In this document: piece after piece, positions 17,660 to 26,432 of the stretch
How positions within the stretch are numbered: the stretch's first letter is position 1
Layout of the letters: each line of letters opens with the position of its first letter
Assembly (NCBI RefSeq): GCF_003387355.1
Contig: NZ_QUNH01000004.1
Location: 119,854 to 183,853 of the forward strand
DNA: 64,000 nt
From: Winogradskyella sediminis
GTDB lineage: Bacteria; Bacteroidota; Bacteroidia; Flavobacteriales; Flavobacteriaceae
Direction of reading: 5' to 3'
Program-made: the position numbers and the translations under genes
The notes under the pieces: generated by a model
Seen by the model: the letters and a program-made list of their open reading frames with translations, nothing else
Told to the model about the DNA's origin: nothing
Databases searched by the model: none

Positions 17660-18190
17660 TTATGGTTTTTTAGAAAAATGCGAAGCGGCATACTCGCCAC
17701 AGTACGCTGTGGGAATACCAGTAGCTTTGGCTTCCTTAATTCTTAAATTAAACACGTCGATAGACTTATCTGACGCAGCATAATGACCTCTAAATAAAGG
17801 TAACATTGTAGTTGCTTCCGCCTCTTCTATTTTGATATTAAATTCTTGAATGGATTTGTCTGAAAAAGCAAATAGACCTCTGTACATCGGCTTCATAGAT
17901 GCCACTTTAGCCGCTTTGATTCTTTTTGAATATTGGTCTAAGGTTTTATTAGAAGCAGCATAATGTCCGTAAACAATTGGGATTAGTGAAGACCGTTTGG
18001 CTTCGTTAATTTTTTCTGTAAAATCTTCAACGGATTTGTTTGAAGCTGCGTATAAACCTCGAAAAGCAGGCAGAATAGCGGTAGTTTCGGCTTCTTTTAT
18101 TCTATTTTTAAAAGCCTCACTATCGTTAGCCGTACAAGATCCTAGTAGAAATAGCATTAATAAAGTTATGGTGACAAATAGTGCTCTCAT
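17660..18190 (-). CDS. Lipoprotein made of 30-residue tandem repeats
   Basis: I do not recognise a named family. The 176-residue product has a lipoprotein signal (hydrophobic MRALFVTITLLMLFLLGSC, Cys at 19). The rest is a tandem array with a period of exactly 30 residues: units at 33-62, 63-92, 93-122, 123-152 and a final 24-residue unit at 153-176, preceded by a half unit (SEAFKNRIK). The consensus is roughly EAxxTxxLPxFRGHYAASDK followed by SIxxFNxRIK, predicted as two short helices joined by a Gly-Tyr-Ala turn. The last unit has a Cys (AYCGEY). Anchoring in the inner or outer membrane is expected. The function is unknown. Confidence 0.75.
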   Translation of the reverse strand: MRALFVTITLLMLFLLGSCTANDSEAFKNRIKEAETTAILPAFRGLYAASNKSVEDFTEKINEAKRSSLIPIVYGHYAASNKTLDQYSKRIKAAKVASMKPMYRGLFAFSDKSIQEFNIKIEEAEATTMLPLFRGHYAASDKSIDVFNLRIKEAKATGIPTAYCGEYAASHFSKKP

Positions 18191-18341
18191 TATAGTTTAT
18201 TCTTAGAAATATATTTAAAGGTGATAGTATTCATAAAACCAAGCATTCTGGCAATATTTAGTTTTTTATAGATTCAAATATTTTAGCATATTAACTATAG
18301 ATTACTGACCAAAATAATTAAAAATTAGTGTAAAATCAAGT

Positions 18342-20099
18342 CTATTTAAGTCTATACACAGGATACTGCATATGTGATTTTTCATAATGTTTACTCTGTT
18401 TATGTAACCAGCCTAATTGTGCATACCAATTATTTGCAAAGTCTTCATCATAACTGATTTTTATATTGTATTCTACTTTTAATTTTGGATTCTCATCTAA
18501 TAATTGTTTGGCTTTATCTTCCCATACGTATGGCGAAAAGCCTTCCTTTTGTTGTAAGATGGTATCAAAGAAATTCCAGTTAAAGAATGAATCTGGTGCA
18601 ATTGGTTCTAATGTCTCTAATAAATAACGGATAGATTTTTGATTCAAAGGTATAAGATAGTCACCTTTTCTAAAGTTGTGGTTTTCGTTAGAGCTGTTTA
18701 TGGTTGTTTCGTAGTGTGCATAATGACCTTCATAAGGCGATGTGCGCGTTTTATAACCGCCTATTTTATAGGATTCAACGGTGATGGTAGTATCGTTATT
18801 AAATCTGGTCATCTTTACATTATTCAGTTTTAATAAATCAATAATAGAATGCCAGCCTTGTGGAATAATGTAGGCTTTAGGAATAGTCACAGTATCTGTA
18901 GCTTTAAAGTAATTCTGATATTTAATATCTTTTATAAAAGGTTTTGAGCGGTTGTATTTTAGTCGGTTGGCTCCTGTAAATTCACTTGCTACCATTTCAC
19001 CTTCATAGCCCTTAAATTTTAAGGTAGAACTTGCAGAGGTGTCTACTTTCCATGTTAGAGGGTATTGATCTCCTGGTTTCCATTGCTTGTTTTGTGCTTT
19101 TCTCAGTTTTGCAATGTCTATACCTTTTTCTTCGGTGATTTCTATCATGCTTTTCATGAGTTCGTAAGTACCTTCTACACGCTGTTTATATGGTTTTAGC
19201 ATGTGCGTTTCTACCAGCATTCCTAGTGTGTTGAATAAAGTGGTGTAGCCTGTAGAATATCTTGGAGTATCTAAAAATTGTGTAAATCCAGAGTCTGGTG
19301 TGCGGTTAAAAACATTAACATATGGAGTAATATCCCAAGATTTTGCCAGTAGTTTTTGTTCTAATGAAGGCATCATTTCTGTATGAATAAAATTTCCGAG
19401 ATCACCACCGAGTTTATTGTGTTGTGTAAATAAATGAGTTAAGGTGTATTGGTAATCGGCGCCATTACTGACATGATTATCTATAAAAACATCTGGCTGT
19501 ATGATGTGAAATAATTTAGCAAAGGATTTTGCATTTTTTGAATCTGATTTTATAAAATCTCTATTTAAATCATAATTTCTAGCATTGCCTCTAAAACCAT
19601 AGGCTTTTGGTCCATTTTGATTGGTTCGAGAAGTGGTATTTCTATTTAAACTACCTCCAATGTTATAAATAGGAATAGTCACCACAATCGTATGTTTAGG
19701 AGCTTCGATTTTTCCATTCACCATATCTCTAAACAGCATCATAGTGGCATCAATACCATCAGACTCTCCTGGATGAATACCATTGTTTATTAAAAGTATT
19801 CTATGGTCTTTTCTAAGAGTTTCAAAATTATCACCAGAACCACTCATGTTCATGGTTGCAATATGAAGAGGTTTTCCTGAGTCTGTTTCACCCATTTCCC
19901 TAAGTGTAATCTCGGGATATTTGAGCGCTAAATTTTTATAGAATGCAATTGTTTCGTCGTAAGTGGCGGTTTCGATACCATTACTTTTTTCGAAAACGGT
20001 TGTGAGGTCTGCTTCAATAACGGTGTTTTTAGGATGGTTAGTTTCCTTTTTTTCGTTACAAGCAATTAACAATAAGGCTAATACTAATAGTTTTTTCAT
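18342..20099 (-). CDS. M14-family zinc carboxypeptidase lipoprotein
   Basis: This 585-residue exported peptidase of the M14 (carboxypeptidase A-like) family is lipid-anchored by the signal MKKLLVLALLLIAC. The zinc-binding HxxE is in NGIHPGESDG (about residue 112), the third zinc His is in FIDNHVSNGADYQ, and the general-base Glu is in LGMLVETHMLKPYKQR. The catalytic domain occupies about residues 50-320; the C-terminal 250 residues are a family-specific extension without recognised motifs. It probably trims extracellular or periplasmic peptides for nutrition. It diverges from the small gene at 20139. Confidence 0.88.
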   Translation of the reverse strand: MKKLLVLALLLIACNEKKETNHPKNTVIEADLTTVFEKSNGIETATYDETIAFYKNLALKYPEITLREMGETDSGKPLHIATMNMSGSGDNFETLRKDHRILLINNGIHPGESDGIDATMMLFRDMVNGKIEAPKHTIVVTIPIYNIGGSLNRNTTSRTNQNGPKAYGFRGNARNYDLNRDFIKSDSKNAKSFAKLFHIIQPDVFIDNHVSNGADYQYTLTHLFTQHNKLGGDLGNFIHTEMMPSLEQKLLAKSWDITPYVNVFNRTPDSGFTQFLDTPRYSTGYTTLFNTLGMLVETHMLKPYKQRVEGTYELMKSMIEITEEKGIDIAKLRKAQNKQWKPGDQYPLTWKVDTSASSTLKFKGYEGEMVASEFTGANRLKYNRSKPFIKDIKYQNYFKATDTVTIPKAYIIPQGWHSIIDLLKLNNVKMTRFNNDTTITVESYKIGGYKTRTSPYEGHYAHYETTINSSNENHNFRKGDYLIPLNQKSIRYLLETLEPIAPDSFFNWNFFDTILQQKEGFSPYVWEDKAKQLLDENPKLKVEYNIKISYDEDFANNWYAQLGWLHKQSKHYEKSHMQYPVYRLK

Positions 20100-20138
20100 T
20101 GTCTATAAATTTAGCTAAAATTACTTATATTTATTCAC

Positions 20139-20507
20139 ATGAAAACACATAAACTCAGCTTTGGTAGTATTAGCTTATTAAAAGTTAATTTGGCAGAAGT
20201 TGTAATAAATGAAGGAGTTGTAATGGACTCTAAAATGGTGGAAGAATACCATGCTTTTTTAATCGAAAAATTGGAAGCTCCTTTTTCGCTTTTAATTAAT
20301 AAAAAACACTCATATACATACACGTTTGAAGCGCAGAAAACTATAGCAAACATAGGGCTAGTTAAGGCTATGGCGGTGGTTACTTACGCTTATGTTTCTC
20401 AATTAGCAACCGATGTTTTAATAAATGTAAATAGGGATAACGACTGGAATATAAAGATGTTCAAGTCTCGAGAAGATGCTTTAAAATGGTTAGAAAATCA
20501 AAGCTGA
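20139..20507 (+). CDS. Conserved small protein, SpoIIAA/STAS-like
   Basis: This 122-residue cytoplasmic protein has no signal peptide. Its alternating strand-helix pattern (LSFGSISLLKVNLAEVV, then helix MVEEYHAFLIEKL, strand FSLLINKK, helix VTYAYVSQLATDVLINV and C-terminal SREDALKWLENQ) resembles the STAS/SpoIIAA-like fold found in many small flavobacterial proteins. The EDALKWL ending is typical of that group. No function can be assigned. TATATTTA, one mismatch from the -7 consensus, lies 5 bases before the ATG. Confidence 0.65.
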   Translation: MKTHKLSFGSISLLKVNLAEVVINEGVVMDSKMVEEYHAFLIEKLEAPFSLLINKKHSYTYTFEAQKTIANIGLVKAMAVVTYAYVSQLATDVLINVNRDNDWNIKMFKSREDALKWLENQS

Positions 20508-20512
20508 TTTTA

Positions 20513-20545
20513 TTGTAATAGTCGTATAAAAAAACAATAACTTTG
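20513..20545 (+). promoter_or_regulatory. Promoter of ctlX
   Basis: TTG (20513-20515), 22 bases, then TAACTTTG (20538-20545) match the Bacteroidota -33/-7 pattern. The predicted start near 20552 excludes the upstream in-frame TTG codon at 20553 and supports translation from the ATG at 20577. Confidence 0.65.
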
Positions 20546-20576
20546 CGTTTCATTGTACACTATTATTTATAAAAAA

Positions 20577-21509
20577 ATGCAACAAACTACTGATACCATA
20601 TTAATGATTCGTCCTGTTAACTTTAGGATGAATGAGCAGACTGCTGTTAATAATTACTTTCAAGAAGATTTAGATATAAAAAATGCTGAGATTAATGCCA
20701 AAGCTCAGACTGAATTTGATGCTTTTGTTCAAAAATTAAGAGCTGTTGGTATCAATGTTATTGTAGAAGATGATGATAAATTAAATGATACTCCAGATTC
20801 TATTTTTCCAAATAATTGGGTGAGTTTTCATGCCAATGGAGATATTGCAAAATATCCAATGTTTGCAGAGAATAGAAGGAGAGAGCGCAGAGATGAAGTT
20901 TTTGTAAGATTAGAAGATGAAGGTTTTCTTATCGAAAACATTGTAGATTATACTTCAGCAGAACAAGAGGGTTTTTTTTTAGAAGGAACTGGGAGTATTA
21001 TTTTAGACCGTGTAAATAGAAAAGCGTATTGTGCTTTATCACCAAGAGCAGATGAAGATTTATTCATTGAATTTTGTGAGGATTTTGAATATACTCCTGT
21101 AATTTTTACTGCATATCAAACCGTTGAAGGAAATAGGTTACCAATCTATCATACAAATGTTATGATGTGCATTGCAGAAAATTTTGCCGTAATCTGTTTA
21201 GACACAATAGATGATAAAAAAGAGCGAAAAAATGTTGTTAAACATTTAAAACAAGATGGCAAAGAAATTATCTCTATTACCGAAAAGCAAATGCATCAAT
21301 TTGCAGGGAATATGTTACAGCTTCAGGGAGAAAATAAACAGCTTTATTTAATAATGAGTGCATCTGCACACCAGAGTTTAACTCCTAATCAAGTGAAAAG
21401 TATAGAGAAATATTGCCCAATTATTTCTAGTACTTTAGAAACTATTGAAACTTGTGGTGGTGGAAGTGCGCGTTGTATGATGGCCGAAGTATTTTTGCCT
21501 AAAGCCTAA
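20577..21509 (+). CDS. ctlX: Citrulline utilization hydrolase CtlX-like protein
   Basis: This 310-residue pentein-fold protein corresponds to the CtlX group (arginine deiminase-related, linked with citrulline use in Bacteroidota). It begins MQQTTDTILMIRPVNF, with DTPDSIFPNNWVSFH, the conserved LEGTGSIILDRV, a His in RLPIYHTNVMM and the nucleophilic Cys within CGGGSARCMMAEVF. The start is moved to 20577 because the preceding in-frame start is a TTG lying at the predicted transcription start. It shares the fold with the hydrolase at 9161 but has a different active-site arrangement. Confidence 0.9.
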   Translation: MQQTTDTILMIRPVNFRMNEQTAVNNYFQEDLDIKNAEINAKAQTEFDAFVQKLRAVGINVIVEDDDKLNDTPDSIFPNNWVSFHANGDIAKYPMFAENRRRERRDEVFVRLEDEGFLIENIVDYTSAEQEGFFLEGTGSIILDRVNRKAYCALSPRADEDLFIEFCEDFEYTPVIFTAYQTVEGNRLPIYHTNVMMCIAENFAVICLDTIDDKKERKNVVKHLKQDGKEIISITEKQMHQFAGNMLQLQGENKQLYLIMSASAHQSLTPNQVKSIEKYCPIISSTLETIETCGGGSARCMMAEVFLPKA

Positions 21510-21587
21510 GTGAATTGCAGAATAGGTTTCTATTAGTGTGTGATATGCTTTTTATACCCTAAAAGCAAAATCAGAAATCGGTTGTAG

Positions 21588-23633
21588 TTAAGAAGCGCTT
21601 TTAGGAAGCTCTACAAAGAATTTACTACCTACATTTTCTATACTTTCTACCCAAATTCTACCATGGTTTAATTCTACTAAATCTCTAGCAATAGACAATC
21701 CTAACCCTGTTCCTTTTTCATTTTTAGTACCAGCCGTTGTAAAGTTTTTATGAGCAGCAAATAACTTGTCAATATTACTTTTAGAAATACCAACACCTGT
21801 ATCTTCAATACAAATAAGGGATTTGCCATTTACATCTTGGTTAGAGATGGTTATTACGTCTCCCGTACGGCAAAATTTAACAGCATTTGTAATTAAATTC
21901 TGAATAACAATTTCTACCATACTGCGATCTGCATAGATGTAATCGTCTTGAGATTCGTCAATCATAACAATACGCTTGTCTTCAACTTTTTGTTCAACTA
22001 ACGCCATTTTTGTATGAAAAACTTCCTGAATATTAAAACGTTCGGGTTTAGGCTCTAAATTTTGCATTTGAGATTTGGACCAATTCAATAAATTAAATAA
22101 TAATGAAGATGCATTATTAGCATTGTCACTTAATTCAGGAATTAATTCGTAAAATTCATCTTTAGAAATACTATCTTCTTTTAATAAATCTAAAAACGCT
22201 TTAATTGATGAAATTGAATCTTTTAAATCGTGAGAAACAATAGAGAAAAGTTTGTCTTTTACTTGGTTAACTTCTTCTAAATGATGGGTTTGTTCTAGTA
22301 TGGCTTCAGTTCTTATTTTTTCTTCAGCCAATATTGCTTTCTGCTTTTCTAAGGCATCTTTATGAGATTTAGATTTTAAAAGACTAAAAATAAGTAATCC
22401 TAAAAGTAAGGCTAATGCTAAGATGCCACCGTATAACACTAAAGGATTATCTAGTGTTTTTGGTGTGTTATGTAAAGGTGTTTCTTCAATAGACGCCTCT
22501 TTATTAGTGTTTTTGGTTTCAATTAAATTAATAGGTTCTAAATCTGTTGGTAAAATAGGGCTGTCAATTTTGGTCAATGAATCTCTTAAATTATAGAATT
22601 TATTTTGCCAGAAAAAAGCATTTTGAAAATATCCACGCGTAGAATCTAGAGCAATATGTAATTTGTAGTTTTCTAATAATTCGGTTTTATTATCTATACT
22701 TTGTGCAATCTTATAAGCTTCATTCAATTGCTTTTCTGCGAGTTTAATCTTTTTCTTTTGAAGGTTTAGCTGTCCAACAGCATTTAAGGCTCTTAATAGG
22801 CCTTCTTTATTATTTTGTTGTCTATTGTACTTTAAGCCTTCTACTAAATATTCTGAAGCCTTATCGTACTCGTTAAAACGTAAATATTCGCTTCCTAATT
22901 TAGGGAGTATTTCACCACGTAATTCTTGATCTGTTTTTGAATTAAGAATGTCCAAAGTCTTTTCATAATACTCAATAGCCTTACGATGTTCTTTTAATTC
23001 GGAATAAAGACCTGCAATGTTTTTAGTAGATGTTTTAACTCCCTCTTTGTCATTAATCTGTTTGCGTACCTCTAAGGCTTTAAAATTATAATCTATCGCT
23101 TTATCAACCTGATTGGTCTTATGGTATGCTTCAGCAAGGTTGTTATATGCTAAACTTAACTCATCTCTGAGGTATTGTTTTTCAAAAATGGCAATCGCAG
23201 AGAGTGAGTTCTGTAATCCTACTTTATAATTACCTCTTTTAATTTCAATAAGACCTATGCTATTACTAACCTTGGCAACACCAAGCGTGTCGCTAATTTT
23301 TAGATATAAGTTTCTAGATTTTTCATAGTTATCAATAGCATTAAAATAATCATTACGTTCGGTAAAAATTAAGGCTCTGTAATAACTGCTTTCTGCTAGT
23401 CCTTTAATGTAATTAAGGTCTTCCGATAATTTGGCGGTTTCTTTTATATAAAGAAGTGCTTTGCTATAATCTTTATTAATGTATAGTTCATTAATGAGCA
23501 CAAGCGACTTGTCTACTTTTGTAGAGTCTGCGTTTAAATAAGCTATTTCTACTGTAAGTTTATCTATCTTTTCATTTTGTGAAAAAATGGAAAACGATAT
23601 AAGACATACAGCTAGTGTCAGTAACTGTCTCAT
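21588..23633 (-). CDS. TPR sensor histidine kinase
   Basis: This 681-residue membrane sensor kinase has a signal peptide (MRQLLTLAVCLISFSIFSQ) followed by a periplasmic array of tetratricopeptide repeats (about 40-340, for example AYNNLAEAYHKTNQVDKAIDYN). One membrane helix follows at about 400-422 (LYGGILALALLLGLLIFSLL), then a coiled coil, HisKA with phospho-acceptor His in FSIVSHDLKDSIS, and HATPase_c with N box VIQNLITNAVKFC, G1 EDTGVGIS and G2 GTGLGLSIARDLV. No response regulator lies next to it, so the partner is elsewhere. The input signal is unknown; TPRs suggest protein-protein sensing. Confidence 0.93.
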   Translation of the reverse strand: MRQLLTLAVCLISFSIFSQNEKIDKLTVEIAYLNADSTKVDKSLVLINELYINKDYSKALLYIKETAKLSEDLNYIKGLAESSYYRALIFTERNDYFNAIDNYEKSRNLYLKISDTLGVAKVSNSIGLIEIKRGNYKVGLQNSLSAIAIFEKQYLRDELSLAYNNLAEAYHKTNQVDKAIDYNFKALEVRKQINDKEGVKTSTKNIAGLYSELKEHRKAIEYYEKTLDILNSKTDQELRGEILPKLGSEYLRFNEYDKASEYLVEGLKYNRQQNNKEGLLRALNAVGQLNLQKKKIKLAEKQLNEAYKIAQSIDNKTELLENYKLHIALDSTRGYFQNAFFWQNKFYNLRDSLTKIDSPILPTDLEPINLIETKNTNKEASIEETPLHNTPKTLDNPLVLYGGILALALLLGLLIFSLLKSKSHKDALEKQKAILAEEKIRTEAILEQTHHLEEVNQVKDKLFSIVSHDLKDSISSIKAFLDLLKEDSISKDEFYELIPELSDNANNASSLLFNLLNWSKSQMQNLEPKPERFNIQEVFHTKMALVEQKVEDKRIVMIDESQDDYIYADRSMVEIVIQNLITNAVKFCRTGDVITISNQDVNGKSLICIEDTGVGISKSNIDKLFAAHKNFTTAGTKNEKGTGLGLSIARDLVELNHGRIWVESIENVGSKFFVELPKSAS

Positions 23634-23695
23634 CTTAAAATAGCGTTAAAACGAATTGCGCTGTTTTGGATTGAAAAACTTTTAGGGAGGGACGA

Positions 23696-23725
23696 CAAAA
23701 GTAAGTTAATACAAAACAAAAACAA
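23696..23725 (-). promoter_or_regulatory. Promoter of the TPR histidine kinase
   Basis: On the minus strand, TTG (23723-23725), 19 bases, then TACTTTTG (23696-23703) match the -33/-7 consensus. The leader would be about 57 bases. Confidence 0.6.
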
Positions 23726-24282
23726 CTGGGTTAATGTTTGATAATTAAGCCTCATTAATGTTTGGGACATTGATTAATAGCCTTCCAAAAATGCTATTAT
23801 GTAAACAAATATGCTAATAATTGGGATTTAATACCTATTTATTAGTTGAACTGACAAATATAATATTTTGAAAAAAAGCCTTATCGATAAAACGCAAATT
23901 TAACGGTAGTAATACGCTTTTATCGATGAAATGCGTGATTTGTGTAAATTATTGATATTTAGGTTTTTGAGGTTGTTTGATGTCTGCTTGATATGTGTAA
24001 ATTTTAGCTTTAAAACCGTAATCCGATAACTGAATATATAATAAAATTTATGATTTTTTAACTCCTTGGAGGTTCTTGAGACTTCTAAATTAAGTTTATT
24101 TAAATTTTAAGGATCATATAATAATATCTTTAACCTTTTTAAGGATTAATGTCTCCTTTATATATCAATTCGATATGATACATTTTCAATTACTTTATAA
24201 ACATGTTTGATTTCAACTTTGTCAACAGACTAAAGTTGCACAATAATGTTTAGATAGAATCTTAATAAAACAATAAAACTTC
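23726..24282. other. Long intergenic region before argS
   Basis: No gene was found on either strand. It holds two near-identical 15-base copies (TTATCGATAAAACGC at 23881-23895 and TTATCGATGAAATGC at 23920-23934) 39 bases apart, and a CAACTTT/AAAGTTG inverted repeat (24214-24220 and 24232-24238) close to the argS promoter. Either might be a regulator-binding site. The rest is AT-rich and featureless. Confidence 0.4.
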
Positions 24283-24290
24283 TATCTTTG
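24283..24290 (+). promoter_or_regulatory. Promoter -7 element of argS
   Basis: TATCTTTG, an exact TAnnTTTG match, ends 31 bases before the argS ATG. No clear TTG -33 element was seen. Confidence 0.55.
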
Positions 24291-24321
24291 CCAACGTTTT
24301 AAAATTCCAAAATAAAGCAGA

Positions 24322-26097
24322 ATGATGACCCTTCAAGAGACATTAGAATTACATGTAAAAGCAGCGATTAAAGCATTGTTTCAATCGGATTTAGACTCTG
24401 TAGAATTTCAGGCCACTCGAAAAGAGTTTGCTGGTGACGTTACAGTGGTCGTTTTTCCGATGTTGCGTGTGGTTAAAGGAAATCCGGTTGTTATTGGTGA
24501 GCAAATAGGTCAATATCTATTAGACCATGTAGATTTGGTAAAAGGTTTTAATGTGGTTAAGGGCTTTTTAAATATTGAAATCGCAGATAGTTATTATTTT
24601 AATTTCTTTAAATCTGTAAAAGATAAGGTAAACTATGGTTATGTAGACCAAACAGACGATGAGGCCATTATGGTAGAATATTCTTCGCCTAATACCAACA
24701 AACCTTTGCATTTAGGCCATGTTAGAAATGTGCTTTTGGGCTATAGTGTTTCCGAAATCTTAAAAGCTTCTGGTAAAAAAGTTTACAAAACACAGATTAT
24801 CAATGATAGAGGTATTCATATTTGTAAAAGTATGTTGGCTTACAAAAAGTTTGGAGACGGTGAAACACCAACCGAAGATTTAAAGGGAGATAAATTAGTT
24901 GGGAATTACTATGTAAAATTCGACCAAGCCTATAAAGCTGAAATAGCATCATTAATCGCTGAAGGCCAATCTGAAGAAGAAGCAAAAAAGAATGCACCTA
25001 TTTTATTAGAAGCTCAAGAGATGCTTAGAAAATGGGAGGCTGGTGACAAAGACGTTGTGGCACTATGGAACACAATGAACCAATGGGTTTATGATGGTTT
25101 CGATATTACCTATAAAAATATAGGTGTAGATTTTGATACGTATTATTATGAAAGCAATACGTATTTATTAGGGAAGGAATTTGTTGCGGAGGGTTTAAAA
25201 ACTGGAGTTTTTGAACAAGATGCCGACGGTTCTGTGTGGTGCGATTTAACAGAGGATGGTTTAGATAGAAAAATTGTGCTTAGAGCAGATGGTACAGCTG
25301 TTTATATAACGCAAGATATTGGTACAGCAATACAACGTATTAAGGATTATCCCGATGTTGGAGGAATGGTGTATACGGTAGGAAATGAGCAAGATTACCA
25401 TTTTAAAGTTCTATTCTTAATTTTAAAGAAATTAGGATTTGAGTGGGCAAAAAATCTTTTCCACTTAAGTTATGGAATGGTCGATTTGCCAAGTGGAAAA
25501 ATGAAAAGTAGAGAAGGTACCGTTGTGGATGCCGATGATTTAATCCAAGAAATGTCAGATACAGCTGAAGAGATTTCTAAGGAATTAGGAAAGCTTGAAG
25601 ATTATTCTGAAGACGACAAAAATGAGTTGTATAAGAAGATTGGTTTAGGGGCTTTAAAATATTACATTTTAAAAGTAGACCCTAAAAAACGAATTTTATT
25701 CGACCCAAAAGAGTCTATCGATTTTCAAGGTAATACCGGACCTTTTATTCAGTACACGTATGCCAGAATCCAGTCTATTTTAAGAAAAGCCAATCTTAAA
25801 GATGTACATAATGTTGTTGAGGTGACACTTCACGATAAAGAAAAACAACTCATTAAACAATTAGAATTGTTTCCAGAAGTAATTCAAAACGCTGCCGAGC
25901 AACACAGTCCGGCGTTAGTGGCCAATTATACTTACGATTTGGTTAAAGATTTTAATTCTTTCTATCAGAATGTTTCTATTCTTGGGGCAGATTCCGATGA
26001 AGAAAAGAACTTTAGAGTTGCATTGTCTAAATTGGTAAGTCAGACTATAAAAAACGCATTACAAGTATTGGGAATTGAGGTTCCAGAGCGTATGTAG
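24322..26097 (+). CDS. argS: Arginine--tRNA ligase
   Basis: This class I aminoacyl-tRNA synthetase has 591 residues. The N-terminal tRNA-binding domain is at about 1-110. The HIGH-type motif is in SSPNTNKPLHLGHVRN, and the KMSKS loop is replaced by MKSREGTVVDADDL, as is normal for many ArgRS. The C-terminal anticodon-binding DALR domain includes TGPFIQYTYARIQSILRKA and ends GIEVPERM. Two adjacent ATGs (24322 and 24325) are both possible starts. It is monocistronic. Confidence 0.98.
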   Translation: MMTLQETLELHVKAAIKALFQSDLDSVEFQATRKEFAGDVTVVVFPMLRVVKGNPVVIGEQIGQYLLDHVDLVKGFNVVKGFLNIEIADSYYFNFFKSVKDKVNYGYVDQTDDEAIMVEYSSPNTNKPLHLGHVRNVLLGYSVSEILKASGKKVYKTQIINDRGIHICKSMLAYKKFGDGETPTEDLKGDKLVGNYYVKFDQAYKAEIASLIAEGQSEEEAKKNAPILLEAQEMLRKWEAGDKDVVALWNTMNQWVYDGFDITYKNIGVDFDTYYYESNTYLLGKEFVAEGLKTGVFEQDADGSVWCDLTEDGLDRKIVLRADGTAVYITQDIGTAIQRIKDYPDVGGMVYTVGNEQDYHFKVLFLILKKLGFEWAKNLFHLSYGMVDLPSGKMKSREGTVVDADDLIQEMSDTAEEISKELGKLEDYSEDDKNELYKKIGLGALKYYILKVDPKKRILFDPKESIDFQGNTGPFIQYTYARIQSILRKANLKDVHNVVEVTLHDKEKQLIKQLELFPEVIQNAAEQHSPALVANYTYDLVKDFNSFYQNVSILGADSDEEKNFRVALSKLVSQTIKNALQVLGIEVPERM

Positions 26098-26128
26098 ATT
26101 CTTTTAAATACTAGTCGTTAATAGTATA

Positions 26129-26190
26129 AAAACAGTAAAAACTGAAGAGGATTTTAACTAAGCTTTCTGTTCAATTTTTACTGTTTTTTT
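26129..26190 (+). terminator. Intrinsic terminator after argS
   Basis: A perfect 13-bp stem, AAAACAGTAAAAA (26129-26141) with its complement at 26175-26187, encloses a 33-base loop and ends in a T-tract. The long loop makes it weaker than the others listed. Confidence 0.65.
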
Positions 26191-26432
26191 ATGTTTTATA
26201 ACTAGGGAAATGATATAACGTTCTATTATTTCAATGAAGATACGTTAAATAGTATTCGTAACATTTTGTAACAAGATCTTTACTAAGTTTTTTAGGCTAT
26301 CTCCTTCAGTTTTTCGAAAGCAAAAAAAGTAAATTATAGTTGTTATTTGCAGTTTAACATTTTGAAACAGAAAGTTTTAGTGGCTTTTTTGTATCTTAGT
26401 AAGCGTTATAATGTTCCTTAAATCTTATTGTT

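Noticed and set aside
21546..21567. Hairpin TGCTTTT/AAAAGCA between ctlX and the kinase gene
   Set aside because: No T-tract on either strand; too weak to call a terminator.
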